Below are positions 1 to 7,133 of a DNA stretch of 40,423 nucleotides, in pieces (positions within the stretch are counted from its first letter, which is position 1; every line of letters begins with the position of its first letter). Source of the stretch: Thiotrichaceae bacterium. Lineage in GTDB: Bacteria > Pseudomonadota > Gammaproteobacteria > Thiotrichales > Thiotrichaceae. The notes under the pieces were generated by a model. That model made no database searches and was not told the DNA's origin. It saw only the letters and a list, made by a program, of their open reading frames with translations. Position numbers and translations under genes: made by a program. The DNA lies in NCBI GenBank assembly GCA_026989145.1, contig JALSJU010000124.1, positions 1-40,423 of the forward strand, read 5' to 3'.

Positions 1-1289
1 TGTATGTTGGTATGGCAGGTGGTGCTATGAGCGTTATTGATGTTGATCGTTGGAAGATTGCAAATAATATTGATATAGGTATCCGCACAGGGCCAGGGCA
101 CATGTGTTTTTCAGAAAAAAATAATGTAGCTCTAAGTTCAAATCACGGCTTCAGCACGGTTTTTGGTCGAAGCATGCATCGTTCGATTCGTTATATTAAC
201 TCAGAAAGACCGATTGGTTATTATTGGATAGGGCTTCCATTTACACGTGAAAATATTACTTCTACTGCACAGTCACATACATGTTATGTCGATGAAAGTG
301 GTGATAACTATTACAACTTCTTCACAGATGGTGGTGTCTTCTACAAAATTGATATGGCGGGTGTCTTTAATAATCCTACCAATGGTAGTACTGCATTAGT
401 TGTAGATTCGCTGTATACAGGTGGAATCCCTATTCAGGGAAGTTATATTGATGTGGATGATATTCGTTCGACAACGCCTAATGTTCAGTTCGTAGCAAAT
501 AATGATACGGCTACATCAACAGGAAATGCTGTAACTGTTAATGTGTTAGCCAATGACACGGGTACTGGTTTGGTGCTTGAAATGGTTGATCCGGCGTCTA
601 ATGGTCAGGTTTCAATAGTCGGTGGACAGCTAAGATATACACCCAATAGTGGCTTTAGTGGTACCGATACAATTTGGTATGGCATAAGCTCAATAACGGC
701 TAATACGTGGGAGTGGGCGGCATTGACTGTAACGGTTAATTCAACGGTTCCACCTACTGTATTAAAAGCTAATAAAGATATTGCAACTACCACAGGTGGG
801 CCGGTAACTATAAACCTTATGGCAAATGATACCGGTACAGGCTTAAGAACAGGATGGATCGATACTGTTATAGGTGGATTATTAACTAACAACAACGGTA
901 CGATTACTTATACCCCACGACCTAACTTTAGTGGTGAAGAGAACTTCTGGTACGAGCTGATTGATAGTTCGGGTCAAACCACCTGGGGTAATGTTGTTAT
1001 TACTGTTGGTGGTATTCAGCCTCCACCAGTTATGGTACAAGCAAGAGATGATACTGCAAGCGTTGCTAGAGGTGGTACGGTAACGGTAGATGTGATAGCA
1101 AATGACTCAGGTAATAACCTAGAAATCTACGAAGTAGATCAACCATGGATTGGAACAGCTCGAATTGTAAATAATAAACTCGTTTATACCGCTGCGGTAG
1201 GCATGACAGGTACGATTGATCTTTGGTATGGCATTAAAGACTCTAACTGGAATGATAGCTGGGCTAAAGTAACGGTTACTATTCGATAG
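1..1289 (+). CDS. Surface protein with three Ig/cadherin-like repeats (5' partial)
   Basis: The reading frame is open to the left edge and there is no ribosome binding site before the first ATG (position 12), so the gene most likely starts outside the window. The first ~150 visible residues are rich in Gly, Asn and aromatic residues, like the last blades of a propeller or lectin-like domain. Then come three tandem repeats of about 85 residues (roughly 160-245, 250-333 and 341-425). Each has a motif of the form xxDxAxxxxGxxVTVxVxANDxG, a late YTP or YT turn and a WYG/WYE strand. These resemble the Ig/cadherin-like domains of large secreted or surface adhesins. No anchor or secretion signal is visible at the C-terminus. 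Function beyond surface binding cannot be assigned; repeat architecture is seen, adhesion is inferred. Confidence 0.75.
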   Translation, partial: YVGMAGGAMSVIDVDRWKIANNIDIGIRTGPGHMCFSEKNNVALSSNHGFSTVFGRSMHRSIRYINSERPIGYYWIGLPFTRENITSTAQSHTCYVDESGDNYYNFFTDGGVFYKIDMAGVFNNPTNGSTALVVDSLYTGGIPIQGSYIDVDDIRSTTPNVQFVANNDTATSTGNAVTVNVLANDTGTGLVLEMVDPASNGQVSIVGGQLRYTPNSGFSGTDTIWYGISSITANTWEWAALTVTVNSTVPPTVLKANKDIATTTGGPVTINLMANDTGTGLRTGWIDTVIGGLLTNNNGTITYTPRPNFSGEENFWYELIDSSGQTTWGNVVITVGGIQPPPVMVQARDDTASVARGGTVTVDVIANDSGNNLEIYEVDQPWIGTARIVNNKLVYTAAVGMTGTIDLWYGIKDSNWNDSWAKVTVTIR

Positions 1290-1303
1290 AATCAAAAACA
1301 TTA

Positions 1304-1334
1304 TTAACCCAGCTATTAATAATAGTTGGGTTAA
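1304..1334 (+). terminator. Stem-loop after the surface-protein gene
   Basis: A near-perfect inverted repeat of 15 bases per arm (1304-1318 and 1320-1334, one G-T pair) begins 15 bases after the stop codon. It is not followed by a T-run, so it may stabilise the mRNA end or act as a weak terminator/attenuator before the small lipoprotein gene. Confidence 0.4.
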
Positions 1335-1360
1335 ATTAAAATTTGAAAAGAGGTATAAAC

Positions 1361-1543
1361 ATGAAAATTTTATTACAAATGCTAACAGCATTATTTATTG
1401 CCAGTGTTTTAACGGCATGTGGTGGAGACACGACATCTGCACCTTCTAACTCGGCTTCAGAGTCATCAGATTCTGCAGAATTAATTATTAATAACGGTCG
1501 TGGCACCGTTAACGGTAGTGATACTGAAAAGCCTAAACACTAG
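1361..1543 (+). CDS. Small lipoprotein, 60 aa
   Basis: A short N-terminal hydrophobic stretch ends in the lipobox LTAC (Cys20 of the 60-residue protein), followed by a Ser/Asp/Glu-rich tail with no recognisable domain. The ATG at 1361 is preferred over the in-frame TTG at 1343 because AAGAGG lies at 1348-1353, correctly spaced, and it gives a normal signal peptide. The mature peptide would be about 40 residues, anchored by lipid in the envelope. It follows the surface-protein gene by about 70 bases and may be co-transcribed with it, for example as a secretion or anchoring accessory, but that is only suggested by position. No family recognised. Confidence 0.6.
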   Translation: MKILLQMLTALFIASVLTACGGDTTSAPSNSASESSDSAELIINNGRGTVNGSDTEKPKH

Positions 1544-1563
1544 TTGCTTAGTTAGTTTAGATT

Positions 1564-1593
1564 AAAAAGGCTTAGCTTATGCTAAGCCTTTTT
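1564..1593. terminator. Bidirectional terminator between lipoprotein and mobB
   Basis: Perfect 13-bp stem (AAAAAGGCTTAGC and its complement) with a TTAT loop and A/T runs on both sides, so it can serve both convergent genes. The last codons and the TAG stop of mobB lie inside the stem. Confidence 0.85.
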
Positions 1594-2172
1594 AATTGAT
1601 GCGCGCTGTAGCGTATTTTTTATAATAAAGTCTACTATTTCATGAGGTTTATTAAGATCCAACTGAGTAGGAATGCCTTTATTCTTATTATTATTGTTTT
1701 TAGTGGATTCGAGTGTATGACTTAACTGATGGTCTAACTGATGGTCGAGAGCAATAGCAATAATGTTTTTATCAGTCGGGTAAAGATAGGGTTTATTTAA
1801 GGCTTTGCGGTGTAGCTCAATCTTCGGGATGTTTGCACACTTAAAGCCTTCGACCAAAATCAAATCAGAAGCTTTCATATCAACTTGTTTAAGCGCATCT
1901 TCTAAGCTTGGTTCTTTTTGATTGTCGGGGTGCTCGATAATTATCGCGGTACGTTTGCGTGAAGTAATAACAATATTATTTGCGCCTGATTCGCGTAATT
2001 CGTAACTATCTTTACCGGGGTGGTCAATATCAAACTCATGATGTGAATGTTTAACAACAGCAACGCGAATTCCTGCGGCATTAAGTAACGGGATTAGTTT
2101 ACAAAGTAGTGTCGTTTTACCTGTGCTACTGTATGCAGCAAAACCGACTACGGGTAGGGTGGTTTTAATCAT
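1582..2172 (-). CDS. mobB: Molybdopterin-guanine dinucleotide biosynthesis adaptor MobB
   Basis: MobB is a P-loop GTP-binding protein that assists MobA in attaching GMP to molybdopterin, giving the bis-MGD cofactor of many molybdoenzymes. The N-terminus carries the Walker A sequence GFAAYSSTGKTT (about residues 10-21), followed by the family motif VVKHSHHEFDIDHPGKDS and the SGA segment. A second hallmark, LVEGFK, lies near residue 110. Length (196 aa) is slightly above the usual 170-175, the surplus being a Lys/Asn-rich insertion near residues 155-165. The start is 8 bases after the mobA stop, so the two are in one operon. The 3' end runs into a bidirectional terminator. Confidence 0.92.
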   Translation of the reverse strand: MIKTTLPVVGFAAYSSTGKTTLLCKLIPLLNAAGIRVAVVKHSHHEFDIDHPGKDSYELRESGANNIVITSRKRTAIIIEHPDNQKEPSLEDALKQVDMKASDLILVEGFKCANIPKIELHRKALNKPYLYPTDKNIIAIALDHQLDHQLSHTLESTKNNNNKNKGIPTQLDLNKPHEIVDFIIKNTLQRASIKKA

Positions 2173-2180
2173 CTGATTTT

Positions 2181-2783
2181 TTAATCAACTGAATATAGCT
2201 CCAGCAGTTGCTCCGCACTATTAATATTAAAAAAAGCCCTCGGTCGATCTGAGAAATCGACAAAGATAATATCTTGTTGCGAGTAGAAATTTTTAACAGC
2301 GCGTTCATCTGTTGATAAAAAAGCATCAAGTTTATCGATTAATGCCACAGGAATAAGGGCGTGTATGAATTGAGCTTGGCTCCCATCGTGTGCTACTGCA
2401 ATACAATTATGTTGGGTTTTAATAGTTCTTAGTTTGTTAAGCATTCTCGCGACGAAATTAAGAGGTAGTAAAGGAGCATCGCAGGGCAGGGTGAGAATAT
2501 AGTCAGTTTTTACAGACTTCATTGCAACAGAAACCCCTGCTAAAGGCCCTTGGTAGTTGCTCATGGTATCGCTAATGACAGGGTAGCCAAGCTCTTTATA
2601 AGTTTGATGATTGCGATTTGCATTAATGACAATATCAGCGACTTGCCCTTGTATACGATCGATAACATGTTGAATAAGTGTTTTTTCTTGATAGACGACC
2701 AAGCCTTTATCTTGACCTTCTAGTCGGCGACCTTTGCCTCCTGCTAGGATGACAGCGGTAATATTGTGTTTATCAAGCATCAT
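2181..2783 (-). CDS. mobA: Molybdenum cofactor guanylyltransferase MobA
   Basis: MobA transfers GMP from GTP to Mo-molybdopterin to make molybdopterin guanine dinucleotide. The nucleotide-binding signature LAGGKGRRLEGQDKG is near residues 13-27, and the conserved ISD, GPLAGV and LPCDAPLLP segments follow, giving the expected nucleotidyltransferase fold of 200 aa (E. coli enzyme 194 aa). I chose the ATG at 2783 because the open frame further upstream (to 2867) is encoded by a palindromic repeat (2801-2965) and is not MobA-like. No clear Shine-Dalgarno sequence is visible before this start. The gene lies between moaA and mobB on the same strand, forming a molybdenum-cofactor operon. Confidence 0.9.
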   Translation of the reverse strand: MMLDKHNITAVILAGGKGRRLEGQDKGLVVYQEKTLIQHVIDRIQGQVADIVINANRNHQTYKELGYPVISDTMSNYQGPLAGVSVAMKSVKTDYILTLPCDAPLLPLNFVARMLNKLRTIKTQHNCIAVAHDGSQAQFIHALIPVALIDKLDAFLSTDERAVKNFYSQQDIIFVDFSDRPRAFFNINSAEQLLELYSVD

Positions 2784-2800
2784 GTATGTTGTTGGAGTGG

Positions 2801-2965
2801 TAGGAGCCTGTCCGAGAACTAGAAACCTACTGCAAATTCCACAATCATCATAATTTGAGCTTATCAAAATCGTTAAATAGCCGTGCTATTCGCCTCTTTC
2901 GATAATCACAACTTATGATAATTCTGTAATTTTCGCTACGGTCTTAGTTCTCGGACAAGCTCCTA
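2801..2965. mobile_element. MITE-like palindromic element, 165 bp
   Basis: Terminal inverted repeats of about 20 bases (TAGGAGCCTGTCCGAGAACT at 2801-2820; its complement with one C/T change at 2946-2965) bound an element with no gene. The whole interior is an imperfect palindrome, with an AATAGC/GCTATT apex near 2876-2891. The outermost TA on each side fits a TA target duplication of the IS630/Tc1 type, which is an inference. It fills the moaA-mobA gap, starting 17 bases from the mobA start and ending 13 bases from the moaA stop, so the operon mRNA would contain a long hairpin there. Confidence 0.75.
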
Positions 2966-2978
2966 GTTGTTTGTCAGT

Positions 2979-4001
2979 TTAGCCACCCGTAGCACTCATG
3001 TGGCGCATAATAATGGGTTGCTCGTTGAGGTTGAAATCATGCCCCTTAGGTTTGAGTTTCATTGCGCCAATAATGGCCGTTTTTAGCGCCTCATCGTCTG
3101 TGGGATTTGCGCGAACCACTTTGCGTAAATCGAGCGAGTGTTGTTGCCCTAAACAGAGTAGCAACATGCCTTCGGCGGTGACACGAACACGGTTACAATC
3201 ATCACAAAAATTATGGCTGTGTGGTGAAATAAAGCCAATACGCGATTGCTCGTTATCGGCAAAACGATAATATTTTGCAGGACCACCGGTTTGTTCTGTG
3301 GTGGCGGTTAATTTGTAGTGGTCTTGTAAAAATTCGCGAAGCTTATCACTTGAGTAATACGTTTCTGATCTATCGTGATCACCAATTTCGCCCATCGGCA
3401 TTTCTTCGATAAAGCTGATGTCCATATTGCGTTGACGAACAAACTCAACAAGGTCAAGAATTTCATCATCGTTGTAGCCGTGCATAATCACTGCATTGAG
3501 CTTGACCTTTTTAAAGCCAGCGTTAATTGCCGCTTCGATGCCTGTGAGAGTTTTCTCTAATTTTCCGTTGCGAGTTATTTTTTTAAATCGCTCAGCACGT
3601 AGGGTATCTAAACTTATATTGATACGAGTTACGCCTGCATCTTTTAAAGGCCGGGCATATTTTTCGAGTAAAGTACCATTGGTGGTTATGGTTAAATCTT
3701 TTAAGTCTTGTTGCGAGCCTAAGGCCTGAAATACGCTAATGATGTTTCGGCGTGTCAATGGTTCGCCACCGGTAAGACGAATTTTATTTACGCCTAATGC
3801 TATAAAGGCATTACCGATGCGCGTCATTTCTTCCAATGTTAATAACTGTTCGCGCGGAACAAACTTCATATCCTCAGACATGCAGTATACACAACGTAGA
3901 TCACAGCGATCGGTGACGGATAAGCGCGCATAGGTGACTTCACGACCAAAGCGGTCAATGAGTTGGGGTTTTATCGTATCCATATCAGTTGGTGCTGTCA
4001 T
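2979..4001 (-). CDS. moaA: GTP 3',8-cyclase MoaA
   Basis: Radical-SAM enzyme that starts molybdopterin synthesis by converting GTP to 3',8-cyclo-GTP. The N-terminal cluster motif CxxxCxxC is present as C33, C37 and C40 (CDLRCVYC), followed by the TGGEPL segment. The C-terminal second [4Fe-4S] site is present as C266, C269 and C283. The protein ends in Gly-Gly, as active MoaA proteins do. Length 340 aa is normal. The first ATG was taken; Met7 is an alternative, and neither has a clear ribosome binding site. Its start lies only 22 bases from an inserted inverted-repeat element, so its promoter probably lies in or beyond that element. Confidence 0.95.
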   Translation of the reverse strand: MTAPTDMDTIKPQLIDRFGREVTYARLSVTDRCDLRCVYCMSEDMKFVPREQLLTLEEMTRIGNAFIALGVNKIRLTGGEPLTRRNIISVFQALGSQQDLKDLTITTNGTLLEKYARPLKDAGVTRINISLDTLRAERFKKITRNGKLEKTLTGIEAAINAGFKKVKLNAVIMHGYNDDEILDLVEFVRQRNMDISFIEEMPMGEIGDHDRSETYYSSDKLREFLQDHYKLTATTEQTGGPAKYYRFADNEQSRIGFISPHSHNFCDDCNRVRVTAEGMLLLCLGQQHSLDLRKVVRANPTDDEALKTAIIGAMKLKPKGHDFNLNEQPIIMRHMSATGG

Positions 4002-4023
4002 ATAACGGTTATCAGTGGGTGTA

Positions 4024-4301
4024 TTAAGGAATCTCTGAACAATCTAGTTGGGTTCTGCGAGTTTACAAGGCATCAATTCCTAGGCGTATTTTTTGTGAAT
4101 GGTCGCTCCCTTCGCAAAAAATAACAACAACGGAATTGATGCCTTGTAAGCTCGCCACTTTTGTTAGCTTGCGCGGCTTGGCCAAGTTTCCAATTTCTTT
4201 GTTATTGATTTAACCATAGAATGACTATGCTTAAATTCAATGCCTCGAACTTGAAAACTTGGCGTTGCCAGAACTCAGCTAGGTTGTTCAGAGCCTCTTA
4301 A
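4024..4301. mobile_element. TTAAGG element copy A, 278 bp
   Basis: Gene-free element with about 33-base imperfect terminal inverted repeats (4024-4057 and 4269-4301), starting and ending in TTAA. Two internal hairpins are visible. Hairpin 1 has 24-base arms (4057-4080 and 4132-4155, one G-T pair) around a 51-base loop starting TAGGCGTATTTT and ending AACAACAAC. Hairpin 2 has 17-base arms (4181-4197 and 4247-4263, 15 of 17 paired). The copy at 34027-34313 has the same layout with different helix sequences. The 15-mer TTGGCGTTGCCAGAA near the right end is identical in both. It shares its right TTAA with the next element. Confidence 0.8.
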
Positions 4302-4461
4302 GGAAACCCTGATCAAGTCCAATTATTTTTAGCTTGCCAAATTCGCCGATATTTTCCACGAAGGTCGGCGCAATAGAATAACTATTACGTCTCACTTCAT
4401 GAAAAATAGCGACAGATTTTTCTGCGCTAAATTCTAATCGACTTGATCAGGATCTCCTTAA
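4298..4461. mobile_element. Short TTAAGG palindromic element (copy C), 164 bp
   Basis: Terminal inverted repeats of 22 bases (4298-4319 and 4440-4461, two differences) begin TTAAGGAAACCCTGATCAAG, the same end type as the copy at 34027. The interior folds back over nearly its full length to an apex AATAG-AATAA-CTATT around 4372-4386. The minus strand carries CGCTATTTTTCATGAAG, similar to the TAGGCGTATTTT core of the larger elements. No gene inside. It abuts copy A through a shared TTAA. Confidence 0.7.
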
Positions 4462-4541
4462 GCAAGGCTAAAGATTAGCGCTAATCACAGCAGAACCTGA
4501 AAGAGTTATTGTTTTTACTAGGTTCTGCGAGATTGGTAATA

Positions 4542-4618
4542 TGGCGCGCTGGGGAGGATTCGAACCCCCGACCCCCTGGTTCGTAGCCAGGTACTCTATC
4601 CAACTGAGCTACCAGCGC
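4542..4618 (-). tRNA. tRNA-Arg (anticodon ACG)
   Basis: Cloverleaf on the minus strand: 7-bp acceptor GCGCTGG/CCAGCGC, D arm GCTC...GAGT, anticodon stem CCTGG/CCAGG with loop CTACGAA (anticodon ACG), T loop TTCGAAT, discriminator G and an encoded CCA. The ACG anticodon is the usual inosine-modified arginine tRNA reading CGU/CGC/CGA. Confidence 0.96.
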
Positions 4619-4705
4619 GTAGGTCGTTTATTAACGAGGTGGCGTATTCTGCTTTCTTCAATAGACTAAGTCAAGAATTACCTATTGAACAGTATACGAT
4701 AATAA

Positions 4706-4797
4706 TGGCGGAGAAGGAGGGATTCGAACCCTCGACACGGGATAAACCATGTACTCCCTTAGCAGGGGAGCGCCTTCGGCCTCTCGGCCACTTCTCC
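4706..4797 (-). tRNA. tRNA-Ser (anticodon GCU)
   Basis: Class II tRNA with long variable arm on the minus strand: acceptor GGAGAAG/CTTCTCC, anticodon stem CTCCC/GGGAG with loop CTGCTAA (anticodon GCT), T loop TTCGAAT, discriminator G and encoded CCA. It lies 87 bases upstream of tRNA-Arg in the same orientation, probably one transcript. A TATAAT sits just before the 5' end on the minus strand, perhaps too close to be the -10 element itself. Confidence 0.96.
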
Positions 4798-4919
4798 AAA
4801 TATTATATCTTATAAAGTCACTGCTTTTTAAGAGAGCGCAAGGATACATCTGCGTAGCCTTAAGGTAAAGCAGGTTTTGATAATTTTAACCGTTTTTTTA
4901 CATGGGTTTATTTCAAGCC

Positions 4920-4947
4920 TTGATTTTAGTTATTTAGCACATATCAT
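4920..4947 (+). promoter_or_regulatory. Probable promoter of ppiC
   Basis: TTGATT (4920-4925), a 16-base spacer and TATCAT (4942-4947) make a reasonable sigma-70-type promoter about 35 bases before the ppiC start. Prediction by eye only. Confidence 0.45.
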
Positions 4948-4981
4948 GTTGTTTTAAATTTTTAAAAGATCGGGAGATCCC

Positions 4982-5263
4982 ATGGCATCAGCAAGCGCAC
5001 GTCATTTATTAGTAGCAACAGAAGAGCAGTGTAACGATATTAAAAAGCAAATTGAAGAAGGGGCTGATTTTGCAAAAATGGCTCAAGAACATTCAAGTTG
5101 TCCATCAAAAGCTCAAGGTGGTGACTTAGGAAGCTTTGGCCCGGGTCAAATGGTGCCTGAATTTGATAAAGTAGTTTTTAGTGCACCGGTTAATACGGTG
5201 CAAGGTCCTGTTAAAACACAGTTTGGTTATCATTTGTTGGAAGTGACCAGTCGCGAAGATTAG
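4982..5263 (+). CDS. ppiC: Peptidyl-prolyl cis-trans isomerase, parvulin type (PpiC)
   Basis: A stand-alone parvulin that speeds proline cis-trans isomerisation in the cytoplasm. The 93-aa length equals that of E. coli PpiC and the whole domain is recognisable: ARHLLV near the N-terminus, GADFAKMAQEHSSCPS, GGDLGSFGPGQMVPEFDKVVF, and the terminal TQFGYHLL. There is no signal peptide or membrane anchor, which separates it from SurA and PpiD. The ATG at 4982 follows GGGAG at a normal spacing. It is a single-gene unit with its own likely promoter and a shared terminator downstream. Confidence 0.95.
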   Translation: MASASARHLLVATEEQCNDIKKQIEEGADFAKMAQEHSSCPSKAQGGDLGSFGPGQMVPEFDKVVFSAPVNTVQGPVKTQFGYHLLEVTSRED

Positions 5264-5267
5264 TTTC

Positions 5268-5283
5268 ACAAGGTCTTTGCGCC
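5268..5283. repeat. AAGGTCTTTGCGC repeat end, copy 1
   Basis: The 13-mer AAGGTCTTTGCGC, starting about 6 bases after the ppiC stop, recurs at 15786 and, in altered form (GAGACCTTTGCAC), at 6954. It looks like the end of a degraded IS5-like insertion sequence or a small repeat; a partly matching GCAAAGCTTTC lies near 5333. No transposase remains. Confidence 0.35.
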
Positions 5284-5362
5284 AGTTGGCGAAAAAGAAG
5301 TATCACTCATATTTGCACGCCATTTGAGTTTGCAAAGCTTTCTCTATATTGACTCAAGCAAT

Positions 5363-5401
5363 AAAAAAGGGCTAACCGTAAATAATGGTTAGCCTTTTTT
5401 T
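5363..5401. terminator. Bidirectional terminator between ppiC and lipoprotein
   Basis: Stem GGCTAACC/GGTTAGCC with flanking A6 and T7 runs and a nine-base loop, between two convergent genes; usable in both directions. Confidence 0.88.
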
Positions 5402-5417
5402 ATGTGCCATAGTATTT

Positions 5418-6461
5418 TTAAACAGGGTTTCTGTAGGTGTTAGTACGGTTTCTCCAGCCGGGTAGCCATTTTCTTTCATTGCGGCTAGGTTTTGAGTTTC
5501 TTACACGTCTTTCCAAAACGCGCATGGCGGCATCAGCAAATTCATTGAGAGCTGGTTGACCAACTTGGGTAGGGCGCATTTCTTCAAGCACTTGTAATAA
5601 GCCCCAGTTTTTACCCTTGTAGCCACCGTGACGGTTTAAACCTTCACCTTTGAAGTTAACGTAGTCTACTAATACATAGCGACCGCCGCGTGAATTGGCG
5701 ACATCATTTAGGTTTTTAGCCACTTGGGCGCGTAAATGAGGAGGGGTCTTTTTTACTAAGCGAGGCATGGCACGCATCGCACGATCCATAATGTATTTAG
5801 CTTGTAAATGACGAGTGTTATATAAAAGTTGCGCAAACTGCCTAACTTCTGGAGTGTTTTTAGCACGCATTAATTCACCACGTGTACGCCAAGGAGCGCC
5901 TTCAAATCGTGCGCGTTGTACCCATGCAGGTAACTTAACACCGTTCTTTTGCAGGTGGTCTAATAGTCCAGGAAACGTATTTCCAAAGCTTTGTCTACGC
6001 CCAGCAGGGTACCAGGTAAAATGGCCAATCCCCATTGATGCAAAATCTTCCCGATGATTCCAGTGAACCAGTTGGTCAATACGCCCACCAGTTTCATTTT
6101 GAAATATCTTTGTTCCGATAGCGTATAACTCAGCTGTTTGTGCATTGGCCGAGTTTTGTCTTGGCTGAGCACGAGTAGGGCGTGTAACGGTGCGAGGAGC
6201 ACGCCTAACTTCAACGGGGCGCTTAACTTGAGTACGTCTTACTTGTTGATAAGGTGTTCTTTGGCGGTAAACAGGTGTTTTTGTAGGGCGTGCTGGTTGC
6301 CGGTAAACAACACGTGATACAGTTGGTGCTGGGGGTTGGTTGTCAACATAGTAACTTTTAGTCGATTGCGTACTTTGTGTTTTTATTGGGGTATTCTGGC
6401 TGCAAGCAGATAGGCTTAATAAACCTACTGATACAAGACCTAACAGGGGGTATAATTTCAT
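5418..6461 (-). CDS. Lipoprotein with basic linker and lysozyme-like GIGH domain
   Basis: Starting at the ATG at 6461, the 347-aa protein has a clean lipoprotein signal with lipobox LSAC (Cys20). A long Arg/Pro/Thr-rich linker (about residues 45-100) follows, then a globular domain of about 240 residues. Its start reads NETGG (E123) then, 21 residues later, GIGHF (144-148). This spacing resembles the catalytic Glu and the GIGH turn of T4-type lysozymes, so a peptidoglycan- or glycan-cleaving role is possible but is inference. A longer open frame to 6539 would bury the signal peptide, so it was rejected as start. It converges on ppiC and shares the terminator. Conserved domain, unknown function. 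Confidence 0.7.
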   Translation of the reverse strand: MKLYPLLGLVSVGLLSLSACSQNTPIKTQSTQSTKSYYVDNQPPAPTVSRVVYRQPARPTKTPVYRQRTPYQQVRRTQVKRPVEVRRAPRTVTRPTRAQPRQNSANAQTAELYAIGTKIFQNETGGRIDQLVHWNHREDFASMGIGHFTWYPAGRRQSFGNTFPGLLDHLQKNGVKLPAWVQRARFEGAPWRTRGELMRAKNTPEVRQFAQLLYNTRHLQAKYIMDRAMRAMPRLVKKTPPHLRAQVAKNLNDVANSRGGRYVLVDYVNFKGEGLNRHGGYKGKNWGLLQVLEEMRPTQVGQPALNEFADAAMRVLERRVRNSKPSRNERKWLPGWRNRTNTYRNPV

Positions 6462-6699
6462 AATTATGTCGCTTTCTTTTATTGTTATTATTACGACCAT
6501 CTTTCGCTGAGGTGGTTCGTTACTTTTATAAAACTGCAACTATGATAATGGTTTGCTAATAGTTTGTATAGTTATAGACGACGAAGTGACATGTTTGATT
6601 GTATTGGATGTGGTATTAATTTGTAAGTGTATTTGATGGTTTGTTACTTTCTTCTGTATGATTGGATTTAATCGTAAATATATTTAAAGGAGAATAAGT

Positions 6700-6948
6700 A
6701 TGCCGCATCGTTCAAACCCTGTTGTTGCCAAGAAGGGTCCCTATGTCGTCGAGCTTGAAGCTGGTAAAGAGTATTATTGGTGTAGTTGTGGGCGTTCAAA
6801 TAGTCAGCCTTTTTGTGATGGTTCACATAAAGGGACTGATTTTGAACCCGTTAAGTTTTTAGCTGGTGAAACGAAGAAAGCAGGTTTGTGCGGGTGTAAG
6901 CACACTAAGAATGCGCCGTATTGTGATAGAGAGCATTCAAACTTATAA
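6700..6948 (+). CDS. CDGSH iron-sulfur domain protein (tandem)
   Basis: An 82-aa protein with two CDGSH-type [2Fe-2S] motifs. The first is complete: [16 protein letters not shown] (three Cys and one His). The second is [16 protein letters not shown], which keeps CxC...CxxxH with DRE in place of DGS. Tandem CDGSH proteins of this size occur in many proteobacteria; roles in iron or redox homeostasis are proposed for the family but no reaction is established. AAGGAG lies just before the ATG. It appears to be a single-gene unit; the 160 bases upstream are very AT-rich and probably hold the promoter. Confidence 0.92.
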   Translation: MPHRSNPVVAKKGPYVVELEAGKEYYWCSCGRSNSQPFCDGSHKGTDFEPVKFLAGETKKAGLCGCKHTKNAPYCDREHSNL

Positions 6949-6953
6949 ATCGA

Positions 6954-7080
6954 GACCTTTGCACTACTCGGATGATGAGTGAAAAGGGCTGAAATTCCAC
7001 TGATTTTCGATGGGGGGGTTACTAATAACACTGTGTTGGCTTCATTTTCCGCTCAATCAGTGGGGTTTCACCCGATTTTA
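6954..7080. repeat. Degraded repeat / IS-end remnant, copy 2
   Basis: Begins six bases after the CDGSH stop with GAGACCTTTGCACTAC, related to repeats at 5270 and 15786; the following ~20 bases (GATGATGAGTGAAAA) match the 15786 copy with few changes. An internal inverted pair, CCACTGATTTTCG and CAATCAGTGGGG, suggests a folded or partly palindromic element. No coding potential. Likely a remnant of an IS5-like element; not certain. Confidence 0.4.
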
Positions 7081-7133
7081 GCGAGCTTTAGCCGTTTCTT
7101 TCGCTGTCGACACGCGCTAAGCTATTAAATCAA

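Noticed and set aside
2784-2867. N-terminal 28-residue extension of MobA
   Set aside because: Encoded by the palindromic element and not similar to MobA; the start at 2783 gives the family length.
4057-4155. Integron attC site or retron RNA as explanation of the 24-bp hairpin
   Set aside because: TAGGCG and AACAAC recall attC sites, but no paired core boxes, integrase or cassette array is present, and no reverse transcriptase lies nearby.
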